From NCBI GenBank assembly GCA_003538525.1, contig DPRZ01000150.1:1-20604 (forward strand): a stretch of 20,604 nucleotides of DNA, in the 5' to 3' direction. The notes under the pieces are model-generated. The model worked only from the letters and a program-made list of their open reading frames with translations. It was not told where the DNA came from and did no database searches. Positions 6,530 through 15,749 of this stretch are shown one piece after another; within the stretch, counting starts at the first letter, position 1, and every line of letters starts with the position of its first letter. The translations under genes were made by a program, and so were the position numbers. Source of the DNA: Neisseriales bacterium (GTDB taxonomy: Bacteria > Pseudomonadota > Gammaproteobacteria > Burkholderiales > UBA11063).

Positions 6530-8089
6530 TTACGTCTTATTCGCCAACTCACGTAATTCACGTTTCAATATCTTGCCTGTGGCATTACGAGGTAATTTTT
6601 CCATAAAGATAATCTTACGCGGTTGTTTAAATGGTGCTAAATGTGGACGAATAAAATCCTTAATTTCAGCCTCAGTCGCGCTAATATCTTCTTTCAATTC
6701 AATATATGCAACAGGCGTTTCATTGGCTTCAAGATCACGGACCCCAACTACCGCACACGCATTAACTTTATCATGGGTATAAATAATTTCTTCAATTTCA
6801 CGGGGATAAATATTCATGCCCTTACTGATAATCAAGTCTTTCTTACGATCAAGAATATAAATAAATCCATCTTGATCAACTTTACCAATATCACCAGTTC
6901 TAAACCAACCATCAACAATTGCTTCCGCGGTATCATTTGGGCGGTTAAAATAGCCTAACATCACGCAATCGCCTTTAACGCAAATCTCCCCAATTGCATC
7001 ACGTTCAACCAGCTGCATTTGTTCATCAAAACACTCAACTTGATAACTCGGCAAAGCTTGCCCAACCGAACCAATTCGATTTGACCACGGTACATTGGTT
7101 GAGACCACTGGCGAACACTCACTAATCCCATAACCTTGGAGTAACTTGCCACGTTTAAAGCTCTCACCAAATTTACGCATTGTTTCTTCTGCAAGCGGTG
7201 CTGCCCCCGAGATAAAACCTTTTACCGCATGCAACATATGAAAATACCACGGCAATTTAGCGCGAGATAACGCACTATAGACATCAGGCACACCCACAAA
7301 ATAAGGTATCCGTTTCACTAAGACTTGTTTCAACAAATTCGCAAAATCACCTTTGGTTGCAATCGAACGGATTATCACCACACCACTATTAGTTATAATT
7401 GGCAAAATCAAGGTTACCGTCAATGTAAATCCATGAAACATTGGCAAATAGCACACCATCTTAATGCCACCATGTTTAACTCGCAAATGCTGCATACATG
7501 CCACCGCATTCGACTGGATATTCTTGTAGGATAACATCGCCCCCTTCGGTTTGCCTGTCGTGCCCGAAGTATAAACAATTAAGGCTAATTGTTCGGGATC
7601 ACGATTGGCATATTTTGCACTATTTTTTGGCTTGGCCAATAATTTTGCATAGTCCAGATTATTCTCATTCTCAATCGGCGCACCATCAAGCCAAATAATT
7701 TTCTCAACATCGGTTTTAATGATTTGTTCACGCGTATCTTTGGCAAATTTAGCTGAAGAAAAGAGGATTTTTGCTTGTGCATCATTTAAGATATAAGAAA
7801 TTTCATCTTCTTTGAGGAAATTATTTATCGCAACCATCACCGCACCAAGTTTACTAATTGCAAAAATATTTGCGACAAATTGCCACGAATTCGACATAAC
7901 TAGTGCGACTTTGTCACCAGATTTAACCCCATAATCGGCTAAATAACTCGCAACATTATCCGCATGGGCTAAGAGCTGCCGATTGGTGATCTTTAAATCA
8001 CCATCATAAATAATTGTTTTATCTGGATTTTGTTGTGCATTGCTTGCCACAATGCTGTAGAAATTACGATATTGATAAATTTCAGCCAT
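6530..8089 (-). CDS. AMP-binding acyl-CoA ligase (long-chain fatty acid type)
   Basis: Adenylate-forming enzyme of 519 aa expected to activate a carboxylic acid, probably a fatty acid, to acyl-AMP and then acyl-CoA. Core motifs are complete: P-loop YTSGTTGKPKG (173-183), GYGISE (319-324), WFRTGD (395-400), DRKKDLI (414-420), and the C-terminal PRNATGK (500-506) with catalytic K506. No carrier-protein domain or extra module is present. ATG at 8089 is preceded by GAGGG with 5-nt spacing. It follows the M48 protease gene after a 154-bp gap that contains two TATAAT-like boxes, so it may have its own promoter. Specificity (long-chain, medium-chain or aryl) cannot be decided by eye; FadD-like is the best guess. 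Confidence 0.88.
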   Translation of the reverse strand: MAEIYQYRNFYSIVASNAQQNPDKTIIYDGDLKITNRQLLAHADNVASYLADYGVKSGDKVALVMSNSWQFVANIFAISKLGAVMVAINNFLKEDEISYILNDAQAKILFSSAKFAKDTREQIIKTDVEKIIWLDGAPIENENNLDYAKLLAKPKNSAKYANRDPEQLALIVYTSGTTGKPKGAMLSYKNIQSNAVACMQHLRVKHGGIKMVCYLPMFHGFTLTVTLILPIITNSGVVIIRSIATKGDFANLLKQVLVKRIPYFVGVPDVYSALSRAKLPWYFHMLHAVKGFISGAAPLAEETMRKFGESFKRGKLLQGYGISECSPVVSTNVPWSNRIGSVGQALPSYQVECFDEQMQLVERDAIGEICVKGDCVMLGYFNRPNDTAEAIVDGWFRTGDIGKVDQDGFIYILDRKKDLIISKGMNIYPREIEEIIYTHDKVNACAVVGVRDLEANETPVAYIELKEDISATEAEIKDFIRPHLAPFKQPRKIIFMEKLPRNATGKILKRELRELANKT

Positions 8090-8133
8090 GCTAACCCTCG
8101 TTAAGATACGTTTAATTGCACAAATTGGGATTA

Positions 8134-8213
8134 ATTATAACCGATTTAATGGCTTATCTCTTAGGTTTTAAGCCTAAAACTCAAGCATTATTTAACTTTT
8201 TTGCAAAATTATA
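8134..8213 (-). promoter_or_regulatory. Candidate -10 boxes upstream of the acyl-CoA ligase
   Basis: On the minus strand TATAAT occurs at 8213-8208 and again at 8139-8134. Neither has a good -35 at 16-18 bp. They are the only promoter-like signals in the 154-bp gap between the M48 gene and the ligase. Confidence 0.25.
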
Positions 8214-8243
8214 CCTAAGTTATTCCACTAAAAAATCAAATTA

Positions 8244-9794
8244 CTATTTTAAGTTACGCATCACATCAGGAATTCGCGAGCTAACCAACTCCAAAATGGC
8301 CTCATCGCCTGGTTGTTTTGCCTTAGATTTTAACGCAGTTTGATATTGATCTAATGCGCTTTTATATGAGCCTAAAACATAATACTCACTGCCTAAACCA
8401 TAATGATAACGTAGTGGATTATCGTAACGATCATCAGCATATAACAGCGCATATTGATCCCACACATCGGGGTCTTTGGGATAATTTTGGATCAATATAT
8501 CCACACGTCCCGCCGCTTTGGAGTAATTTTTAGTCCCAAGTAGAAACTCCAACTGCCCCATCCATAAGCTTTTGTGATTCGGAAAATTAGCCAAGGCTTG
8601 ATCATATAATTTGTCGGCAAGATTGAAGTCACGCAATGCCACTAATTGCCTAGCTCTAAGTCCAATAACAATGGGATGGCCTTGATAATGCGGATTAGTA
8701 ACTTTATTTAAAGACTCAACACTCCGCACAACACTTTTATTCATAAACTGAGCCAACGCTAAACCATAAAGTTGTGCATCAAGACTTACATAACGCCGCG
8801 TCTGAATGGTACTTGCGTAAAATTTAAGCGCCTCCTCAGGAGCAATCTGCCGCACGCGACACTTTTCACGAACCAACAAGAAGTCCACACTATCCTGACG
8901 CATTTTAACGGGTAATTGATTGGCACGGGCTTCGGCTTCGCTCAAGCGCTCGACGGTAACGGGATGCGTTTGTAAAAAAGCCAAGGCGTCATTGGTATTA
9001 AATTTATATGAATCTTGCATCCGTTGAAAGAATTCAGGCATTGCATGTGCATCAAAACCTGCCTTATACATCAATTGTTGCCCAACACGGTCAGCCTCAC
9101 GTTCATAATCACGCGAGAATGACAGCATATTTTGAATACCTGCACCCTGACCACTTTGTGCCGCAACCACCGCTAAACCAGGATTCACGGCCGCCAGTAA
9201 TGCACCAGCTAATAATCCCGCCATCCCCATCCATTGCGCACGATTTTGTACGCTAATATTTCGGAAAATATGGTGCTGTACGACATGCCCAATTTCATGA
9301 GCCATTACCGAGGTAAACTCAGCTTCATTCAAGGTGGCATAAATTAGGCCATTATTCGCACAAATATAGCCACCAGGCAACGCAAACGCATTAATATCTT
9401 TATCTTTAATCAAGTAGAAATTAAACTCTTGCCCCGCCAGCGGTGAATAACTCACCAATTCACCACCTAATTTATTAATATAATCTAAACTATCATAATC
9501 TTCCAGCATACTACCTTGTGAATAGATATTCAGAATTACTTGATGGCCAAGTTGGTCGGCTTCATAAGGGGTTAAGTTACTGCGATCATTATCACCCAAA
9601 TCAGGTAAACCATTGATTCCCTCGGCAAATACTTTATGCGTACAAGTACCCATTGCCACCCCATACAGGGTTGCACTGAGTGCTTGCTTTAAAAAACCAC
9701 GTCGCGAAACGTCTATTACCGCATCGCGCTGCTCTTGAGGTGTGAGCTTCTGTGATTGATAAAGCTGCTCGAGGCTATCCTTTAGCAACTTCAT
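8244..9794 (-). CDS. BepA-like M48 metalloprotease with TPR domain and Tat signal
   Basis: Periplasmic zinc metalloprotease of 516 aa, similar in plan to BepA, which degrades or chaperones misassembled outer-membrane proteins. The protease domain (about 75-285) has HEIGH (166-170) with zinc ligands H166 and H170, catalytic E167, and the third ligand E231 in the ExxxD motif. The rest is alpha-helical and TPR-like (about 330-510). The N-terminus has 29 residues, then SRRGFLK (30-36), a perfect twin-arginine motif, a hydrophobic stretch, and a likely cleavage after VFA (57). Classical BepA uses a Sec signal, so Tat export is unusual. AAGGA lies 5 nt before the ATG. The gene starts 12 bp after bamC, which fits a role in outer-membrane assembly quality control. 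Confidence 0.88.
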   Translation of the reverse strand: MKLLKDSLEQLYQSQKLTPQEQRDAVIDVSRRGFLKQALSATLYGVAMGTCTHKVFAEGINGLPDLGDNDRSNLTPYEADQLGHQVILNIYSQGSMLEDYDSLDYINKLGGELVSYSPLAGQEFNFYLIKDKDINAFALPGGYICANNGLIYATLNEAEFTSVMAHEIGHVVQHHIFRNISVQNRAQWMGMAGLLAGALLAAVNPGLAVVAAQSGQGAGIQNMLSFSRDYEREADRVGQQLMYKAGFDAHAMPEFFQRMQDSYKFNTNDALAFLQTHPVTVERLSEAEARANQLPVKMRQDSVDFLLVREKCRVRQIAPEEALKFYASTIQTRRYVSLDAQLYGLALAQFMNKSVVRSVESLNKVTNPHYQGHPIVIGLRARQLVALRDFNLADKLYDQALANFPNHKSLWMGQLEFLLGTKNYSKAAGRVDILIQNYPKDPDVWDQYALLYADDRYDNPLRYHYGLGSEYYVLGSYKSALDQYQTALKSKAKQPGDEAILELVSSRIPDVMRNLK

Positions 9795-9806
9795 AATTTC
9801 CTTCTC

Positions 9807-10916
9807 TTATTGGAGTTGAGCCGCTAATCCATCTAAATACTTCTGCCGATTTTCGGCAAATTTTGGATCAACACTTGAACTATCATACAATTTCAGACTA
9901 ATTATGCTTTGATTACCTTGTGCAGTGATTTTAGCCGTGTACAGAGCTTTTGGTCCTGTTTTAGAATTATCTGATTCACTACTAAACCATTTTTGCATAA
10001 AACCAGGATCAGGATTATCAATTTGCGATTGTAATGGATAAACATAATACTCACCAAGACTGCGATTTTTATCGACCACACCCAAGCCAACTCTATCTAA
10101 AGCCAGCGCAGCACGCCACCAGACGCGGTCAAATTGATCATTTACCACCACTTGGTTATTAATCACCACGGCATTTTTAACTGGAGCTTGCACCGCAGCC
10201 ACAGCTTTTTTAATTTGTTCGGCAGGTAAACCTGCAAACGTCATATATTGAGTTAGAAACTCAAGCTCTAATTGTGGGTTGGATGGACGTGGAATCCATT
10301 TAGTTTGTTGTTGATCTGAAGAAGCCAAACTTGAGGTTCGATCAATACCTGGTGAACTACACCCTTGATACTCCTCATCCATTTGATAATTAGTATCCAT
10401 CATGATCACATTATTACCATCTTGCCATAAGGTTACTCGATACATATACATTGAACTTAACGAGTACATATTACCCCAACCAATCCAATCAAAAATACCC
10501 CGTAAACTATTCCCCTGTGGAACTGAAGTATTACGCGACGCCCAATCAGATTGAATCACACCAATCGCTTGATTTTGATACTTAACACTTAAGCCAACTT
10601 GACCCACATATGCCAAAACCAATGGCCATACGGTGTTCACATTTTGACTTTCCATCACTAACCAACGTTGTGAACCACCATTGGCTATATACATATTCGC
10701 TACATTCGCAACTTTATAACCAGGTTGATCAGTTTTAGGCACCATTTTATAATTAGTGGTTAAATCTGGTGAGCTTAAGCCTGGCGGCGTCGCTAAATCC
10801 ACCGTCTGACGCGGTGCTGATGAGGTAAATACCGCTTGAGAATCTACCGCGCTACAAGCTGCCAGTGCGATTGCTGAGGTAACCCCCATTAAACTATATC
10901 GAAGAATATTACGCAT
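9807..10916 (-). CDS. bamC: BAM complex lipoprotein BamC
   Basis: Outer-membrane lipoprotein component of the beta-barrel assembly machinery (BamC/NlpB/DapX), 369 aa. The signal peptide ends in LAAC with lipidated C21 and Ser at +2 (outer membrane). An unstructured N-terminal segment with TPPGLSSPD follows, the region that contacts BamD in E. coli. Two helix-grip domains come next, roughly 80-185 (RWLVMESQNVNTVWPLV, then GVIQSDWA) and 248-365 (DQFDRVWWRAALALDRVGL, then DKNRSLGEYYVYPL). The gene directly follows dapA by 15 bp, the same order as dapA-bamC in E. coli, which supports the call. AGGAG sits 5 nt before the ATG. Confidence 0.9.
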   Translation of the reverse strand: MRNILRYSLMGVTSAIALAACSAVDSQAVFTSSAPRQTVDLATPPGLSSPDLTTNYKMVPKTDQPGYKVANVANMYIANGGSQRWLVMESQNVNTVWPLVLAYVGQVGLSVKYQNQAIGVIQSDWASRNTSVPQGNSLRGIFDWIGWGNMYSLSSMYMYRVTLWQDGNNVIMMDTNYQMDEEYQGCSSPGIDRTSSLASSDQQQTKWIPRPSNPQLELEFLTQYMTFAGLPAEQIKKAVAAVQAPVKNAVVINNQVVVNDQFDRVWWRAALALDRVGLGVVDKNRSLGEYYVYPLQSQIDNPDPGFMQKWFSSESDNSKTGPKALYTAKITAQGNQSIISLKLYDSSSVDPKFAENRQKYLDGLAAQLQ

Positions 10917-10931
10917 GCTAACTCCTACTTG

Positions 10932-11810
10932 CTATTTAAGATCAATAAGTACATTTTTTAAGGATTCTTGGTATTTCTGACTCAATACGGTTAGTGGTAA
11001 ACGTAAGTGAGCCGATCCCAAACGCTGTTCAAAAAACAACCCCCATTTAACTGGAATTGGATTCGCTTCCATAAATAACAACTCATATAAACCGAGTAAT
11101 TGATCATTAATTGCTCGTGCTTGAGATGATTGATGAGCTAATGCCAAAGCACACATTTGACTAAACAAGGCTGGGCGAATATTACTGACTACCGAAATAA
11201 CCCCATTTCCACCAGCTAACATAAAGGCTAAACTACTTGCATCATCACCCGAAAACAACATAAAACCCGCTGGTTTATGCGCAAGTAAATAGGTGCAACG
11301 CTTGATATCACCAGTAGCATCTTTTAAACCAAGAATATTTTTACACTCCTGTGCCAACCGTAAAATCGTTGCATCATGAATATCTGCGGCCGTACGTCCT
11401 GGAACATTATATAAAATTACTGGAAATTTAGAACACTCCGCAACAGCAGAAAAATGTTGAAAAAGCCCATCTTGAGTTGGCTTAACATAATATGGGGTTA
11501 AGCACATCAAATAATCAACGCCCGCAATCTGATTAACTTGTTGGACAAAGTTCAAGGTTGCTGCCGTTGAGGCCGTGCCGCTACCTACAATAATTTTTAC
11601 TCGTCCAGCATTAGTTGTAATTATTTGCTTAATTACGCGAATCTTTTCATCATCGGTCAAGGTTGCAGCTTCTCCAGTTGAACCAACTGCCACTAAACCA
11701 TCCACGCCACTCTTAATTTGCCACTCAACAAACTCACTCAAACGAGCATAATCAACACTACCATCATCAAACATAGGCGTCACGACCGCCGTAATACAAC
11801 CTTTTAACAT
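10932..11810 (-). CDS. dapA: 4-hydroxy-tetrahydrodipicolinate synthase
   Basis: Catalyses condensation of pyruvate with aspartate semialdehyde in the diaminopimelate/lysine pathway, in the cytoplasm. Length is 292 aa, as in E. coli. The TIM-barrel residues are in place: GSTGE (43-47), PYY (106-108), YNVPGRT (134-140) with Y134 and R139, the Schiff-base lysine K163 in GLKDATGD, and SGDD (187-190). ATG at 11810 was chosen because GAGGTGATT precedes it and the product matches the family start. A longer in-frame opening to 11930 would overlap pilZ and add 40 residues with no family match. It sits 13 bp after pilZ and 15 bp before bamC, within a tight operon. Confidence 0.95.
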   Translation of the reverse strand: MLKGCITAVVTPMFDDGSVDYARLSEFVEWQIKSGVDGLVAVGSTGEAATLTDDEKIRVIKQIITTNAGRVKIIVGSGTASTAATLNFVQQVNQIAGVDYLMCLTPYYVKPTQDGLFQHFSAVAECSKFPVILYNVPGRTAADIHDATILRLAQECKNILGLKDATGDIKRCTYLLAHKPAGFMLFSGDDASSLAFMLAGGNGVISVVSNIRPALFSQMCALALAHQSSQARAINDQLLGLYELLFMEANPIPVKWGLFFEQRLGSAHLRLPLTVLSQKYQESLKNVLIDLK

Positions 11811-11823
11811 AATCACCTCTATC

Positions 11824-12156
11824 TTAAAATGTATAATTAGCCTGCTGTTGTTGCAATAATCCACCCAGCATAATCTCAATTTTAGCTTTGGCATCGCTGC
11901 CAGCCTTATCATTACTAAATTGAACCCCAATTCCAGCTGGATAACCCACTGTTGAAACAGGACTTAACCAGCAAACTTTACCTGTCACTGCGATGTTCTC
12001 ATTGGTTTCAGGTAAAGTAATCAAGAGAAAAACTCCATCACCTAATTCATAGCCACTACTACCATGAAGAAAAATTCCGCCGTATTTAAATTGTTGAATA
12101 TAGAATTTAGCTAATTCTATTTTACTTGGAATAACTAATTTAAAAATATTACTCAT
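11824..12156 (-). CDS. pilZ: Type IV pilus PilZ-domain protein
   Basis: Small cytoplasmic beta-barrel protein of 110 aa resembling the PilZ needed for type IV pilus biogenesis, which in other bacteria binds the extension ATPase PilB indirectly through FimX. Visible family features are KYGGIFLHG (24-32), LGDGVFLLITLPE (38-50), VTGKVCWLSP (57-66), and GIGVQF (75-80). The N-terminal RxxxR motif that binds cyclic di-GMP in other PilZ domains is absent, as is usual for this pilus-specific group. AGAGG lies 5 nt before the ATG. It is 12 bp after the AsmA-like gene, downstream of pilBCD in the same apparent transcription unit. Confidence 0.88.
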   Translation of the reverse strand: MSNIFKLVIPSKIELAKFYIQQFKYGGIFLHGSSGYELGDGVFLLITLPETNENIAVTGKVCWLSPVSTVGYPAGIGVQFSNDKAGSDAKAKIEIMLGGLLQQQQANYTF

Positions 12157-12168
12157 TAGGACCTCTCA

Positions 12169-14256
12169 CTATTTATGATTTTTATATGTGGGAAGTTTAT
12201 TTGTATTGAGTGTCATGTTTTGAATCGACACTTTGGGTGCAAATAAATCACCATTTACAGTAATTGGTATTGAAACAGATTTAACATTTTGCGCATTTTT
12301 TGGCAAAATACTACTAATAATCATACTGTAATCCAAGCTAGTATTCGCAAAATTAATCACACCGCTACCTGTAGCCATAATCAACGGTGAATGAAATGCC
12401 AAGTTACTCCGCTCTGAAACACCATTGGTAAAATCAAACTTAGCTTTCAAATTAGTAAAATTGGTCATTACCGCACTGCGAGTTTGAAAAACAGCTAAAT
12501 TCTCAGGGCTCAAAAATAGACTAAAATCAATGCCGCTAAAGCCACCATTATTAACATTCAAGTCAATTGAACCATTAATTTTCTTATGCAAATCTTCATA
12601 GCTTTGAACACCTTTTGCCGCGGTATCAATTTGCAAATCGGCTTGACCACTAATTGCCGAGACATTAAAAATACTCGCAAAAACTTTTTGTAAATTAACA
12701 CTGTTGATTTTACTTTTAAAGCTCACATCATACGATTCAGCAACCTTATCCATAACCATTGAACCTGCAAAATTTCCGTCGTAGACCTGACCTTGAACTT
12801 GACTTAAATTCAAGCGCTGGTTTTTTACCTCCAATTTAGCATTCACATTGCTTAAATTGACATGACTTAAATTCAATTGCTTAAATTTTAAATTGGCTAC
12901 CAAATTGGTCAAACTAATCCAATCAAAGGGTAAGCTACTCGTATCCGAATACAATGGTAACAAATTACCTTGGGCTGACGTCATAAACTTACTGATATCT
13001 AAGTTATCAACGCTAGCATCGAGGTTAATGTTTGGTAACGCATAATTATAATCATAGGTTAAATTCAACTTGATTGGCGACTGATTAATCAAGCCATTCA
13101 AGTTAAAATTCATCAGACTTTTTGCACCATTTAAACCACATTGACCATTCAGCATACCACTTGAGACCGCGGTTTGTTCGCCGAGCCCACGATATTTAAA
13201 TTCAAGTTTACAGCTATCGGTAGTTATATCTAAAGCTGGATTAAATTTAACCTGATTTAAGTTTAAACCCACATCTAGGCTACGTTTTGCCGTAGTAAAT
13301 TCATATTTAGTAACAATACTACCTGCCGTATAGTTCATGAAATTAGTCGTGTTTATTTTATCCGCATTGATCGTAAAACTACGTGCACTGTTTGACTCAA
13401 AACCATTTAAGGTTGTCGATAAGTTATTCAGCGTTAAACCATAACCCGATAAAAGCGCCGTATCAATCGCTAGCGCACCTTGATAATCAGGGATATGAAT
13501 AATTCCCCGCGCACTTTCAAGCCATAACTCTTGAGTTTTATATGCATAATGCCCACTAGATTGTAATTCAAGGCTTGAAGTTGGATTGGCTAAGGATATA
13601 GTCAGATTTTCAATCTTAAGATTATCATCTGCAATCTTAGAAACTTGCCCTTGAATACTTAATTTAGCTGCATAATTAGATAAATTTAAGTTTAAATTAA
13701 ACTCAGGTAACGTTTCCAAATTAATCACTCTTAAGCCTGCATCTTTGATTAAATAATCTCCATCACCATTAATAATGGCTAAATTTGAAATTGAAAAATT
13801 CGTCAGATTCTTGAACTCAGAATGGGTCAGAGTTTGATAATTAAGTAAATTGCTATAATTACTTTTTTCAAGATTATTTTGAAAAAACGTCAATCCATTT
13901 AAAGCCACCCGTCGCACCCGATAATTGCCAACAATCAAATCTAACCAAGAGAGTTGACAATTGGCGGTATTAACATGTAGAACCTTATGTTTTTGCTTAT
14001 CCTCAACGGTTAAATCGGAAATAAATAAACTCAAGCCGTGCCAAGAGCGCGGTTCAACATTACCATCAATTACCACCGAGTAATTCTCATTGTTAAACTG
14101 ACTAATTACCATTTGTTTAACCTGTTGGGCATTAAATAAATAATAAAAAAACAATAATGGCAAACAAAATGTCACAAAGAATATGACAAACACAGACCAC
14201 CCAATGAAACGCACAACATGGCGTGGAATTCTTCGCCATGGCTGGCTTTTAAACAT
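12169..14256 (-). CDS. AsmA-family inner-membrane-anchored protein
   Basis: A 695-aa protein with a basic N-terminus, one membrane helix (about 17-42), and a long Asn/Ser/Leu-rich beta-strand region facing the periplasm. The C-terminal part (about 530-690) matches the AsmA C-terminal pattern: SGQADLQIDTAAKG, then FSGIDFSLFL, MATGSGVINFANTSLDYSMI, and PITVNGDLFAPKV. AsmA-like proteins form beta-groove bridges thought to move phospholipids toward the outer membrane. The start is supported by AAGGTGA overlapping the coaE stop; the gap to coaE is 6 bp. Length is somewhat above that of E. coli AsmA. The paralog (AsmA, YhjG, YicH and others) cannot be decided from sequence alone. Confidence 0.82.
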   Translation of the reverse strand: MFKSQPWRRIPRHVVRFIGWSVFVIFFVTFCLPLLFFYYLFNAQQVKQMVISQFNNENYSVVIDGNVEPRSWHGLSLFISDLTVEDKQKHKVLHVNTANCQLSWLDLIVGNYRVRRVALNGLTFFQNNLEKSNYSNLLNYQTLTHSEFKNLTNFSISNLAIINGDGDYLIKDAGLRVINLETLPEFNLNLNLSNYAAKLSIQGQVSKIADDNLKIENLTISLANPTSSLELQSSGHYAYKTQELWLESARGIIHIPDYQGALAIDTALLSGYGLTLNNLSTTLNGFESNSARSFTINADKINTTNFMNYTAGSIVTKYEFTTAKRSLDVGLNLNQVKFNPALDITTDSCKLEFKYRGLGEQTAVSSGMLNGQCGLNGAKSLMNFNLNGLINQSPIKLNLTYDYNYALPNINLDASVDNLDISKFMTSAQGNLLPLYSDTSSLPFDWISLTNLVANLKFKQLNLSHVNLSNVNAKLEVKNQRLNLSQVQGQVYDGNFAGSMVMDKVAESYDVSFKSKINSVNLQKVFASIFNVSAISGQADLQIDTAAKGVQSYEDLHKKINGSIDLNVNNGGFSGIDFSLFLSPENLAVFQTRSAVMTNFTNLKAKFDFTNGVSERSNLAFHSPLIMATGSGVINFANTSLDYSMIISSILPKNAQNVKSVSIPITVNGDLFAPKVSIQNMTLNTNKLPTYKNHK

Positions 14257-14262
14257 ACAAAA

Positions 14263-14859
14263 TCACCTTAATAATAAATATTTCTGATGCAGACATTTCA
14301 CTGCAGCAGTTAAACTTTGGGTCTCCCCATTATTTTCAATTATGTCATCTGCCAAGGCTAATTGCTCAACACGACTAACTTGTTGCGCTAAAATTGCATC
14401 AATTTGAACTTGGGTTAAATTACTCCGCACGGCTAAACGTTGCACTAGTTGTGGATAATCACAATCAACAAAAATATTGCGTTGGGTCAATGCCAAATAT
14501 TTCGGACTCCGAAAAAGCAATGGCACTACCAACATTATATAACTCGCGTTGTTGACCGCCAACATTTCTTGCTGCACGGCTGCAAAAATTAACGGATGTA
14601 ATAATTGCTCTAAGCGTTCGCGCTGCAACTCATCACTAAACACCAATTCACGCAAGCGCGCACGGTTTAATTCACCCGATGAATCTAAAATATCTTGACC
14701 AAACTCTGCACTAATCAGCGCTAGCGCCGCTCCATTTTTAGCGGTTAACTGATGCGCAATCACATCGGTATCAATTATTTTAGCTCCGAGCTGCGCAAAT
14801 AAATTCGCCACAGTGGTTTTGCCACTCCCAATTAATCCAGTTAAACCAATTACTAACAT
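14263..14859 (-). CDS. coaE: Dephospho-CoA kinase
   Basis: Last enzyme of coenzyme A synthesis: phosphorylates the 3'-hydroxyl of dephospho-CoA using ATP, in the cytoplasm. At 198 aa it has the usual length. The P-loop GLIGSGKTT (8-16) is at the N-terminus, followed by DTDVIAHQL (30-38) for substrate binding, HPLIF in the middle, VVPLLF typical of the CoA domain, and a DDIIENNG segment near the C-terminus. It follows pilD by 14 bp. The pilD-coaE arrangement is common in Beta- and Gammaproteobacteria and supports the call. AAGG lies 7 nt before the ATG. Confidence 0.95.
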   Translation of the reverse strand: MLVIGLTGLIGSGKTTVANLFAQLGAKIIDTDVIAHQLTAKNGAALALISAEFGQDILDSSGELNRARLRELVFSDELQRERLEQLLHPLIFAAVQQEMLAVNNASYIMLVVPLLFRSPKYLALTQRNIFVDCDYPQLVQRLAVRSNLTQVQIDAILAQQVSRVEQLALADDIIENNGETQSLTAAVKCLHQKYLLLR

Positions 14860-14873
14860 ACTCTAACCTTAAC

Positions 14874-15746
14874 TTAGTAAATTAGAATCGGAAATAAATG
14901 CGCCGCAAATAAGAGCGTTACAATACCAGCACCACCCAAAAATGGACCAAACGGAATCGGATTACCACGGTCTAAGCGCCCGCTAAAGCGTAAAACTAGA
15001 GCATACAAAATACCCAAACACGATGAAACTAATAAAACACTCACTAAATTTTGCCAGCCTAACCAAGCACCCAATGCAGCTAGCAATTTAAAATCACCAT
15101 AGCCCATCCCCTCACGCTTAGTCAATAATTTAAAAATCCAATATAATGACCATAAGGATAAATAACCGACCACCGCACCGATTACTGCATTAGTCAAGCT
15201 CGCGCTAAACATACCATGTAAATTAAATAATAATCCTAACCAGAGTAAAGGTAAGGTTAATTCATCGGGTAATAAAAAGGTATCTAAATCAATCAACATT
15301 AGACTTAGCAGAGCTGCAATAAAAATCAAACTCGCAAAAACCGTCCAAGGATCACTAAAAACATATCCAGCCGCAACAAATAAAATCCCACTCAGTAATT
15401 CAACTAGCGGATAACGCCATGAAATCTTTATCTTGCAATTATTACATTTGCCAGCAAGTAACAAAAACCCGATTAATGGAATATTGGTCCATACGGGAAT
15501 TTTGGCTTTGCAACCAGGGCAATGCGAGCTCGGATAATTCAAATTAAATTTAGCCAAATCTGGAGCTAATTTACACTCATCACCCAAAACTTCAAGGCAT
15601 TGATTACGCCATTCGCGTTGCAACATAATCGGCAGCCGATAAACCACTACGTTTAAAAAACTACCAATGCATAAGCCAACAATTAGCAAGCTCGTTAGCC
15701 GAAAAACTAGGCTATTTTGAAATAAAAAATTTAAACTATCTAACAT
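14874..15746 (-). CDS. pilD: Type IV prepilin peptidase / N-methyltransferase
   Basis: Inner-membrane aspartic protease that cleaves the short leader of prepilins and methylates the new N-terminus. Length is 290 aa. The N-terminal segment has the family GSFLNVVVYRLP (28-39). The cytoplasmic zinc motif is complete with C76, C79, C101 and C104, which marks bifunctional enzymes. The catalytic aspartates lie in IDLDTFLLPD (152-161) and GYGD (215-218). About seven to eight hydrophobic helices are visible. The gene begins 3 bp after pilC, and its ribosome site (TAGG) overlaps the end of pilC, suggesting translational coupling. Confidence 0.95.
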   Translation of the reverse strand: MLDSLNFLFQNSLVFRLTSLLIVGLCIGSFLNVVVYRLPIMLQREWRNQCLEVLGDECKLAPDLAKFNLNYPSSHCPGCKAKIPVWTNIPLIGFLLLAGKCNNCKIKISWRYPLVELLSGILFVAAGYVFSDPWTVFASLIFIAALLSLMLIDLDTFLLPDELTLPLLWLGLLFNLHGMFSASLTNAVIGAVVGYLSLWSLYWIFKLLTKREGMGYGDFKLLAALGAWLGWQNLVSVLLVSSCLGILYALVLRFSGRLDRGNPIPFGPFLGGAGIVTLLFAAHLFPILIY

Positions 15747-15749
15747 ATT

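Noticed and set aside
8159..8180. Short hairpin TTAGG/CCTAA between the M48 and acyl-CoA ligase genes
   Set aside because: A 5-bp stem with no U-run on the minus strand; not convincing as a terminator.
10932..11930. Longer form of dapA starting at 11930
   Set aside because: It would overlap pilZ by about 107 bp and add 40 residues without family match; the ATG at 11810 has a good ribosome site and gives the standard 292-aa enzyme.
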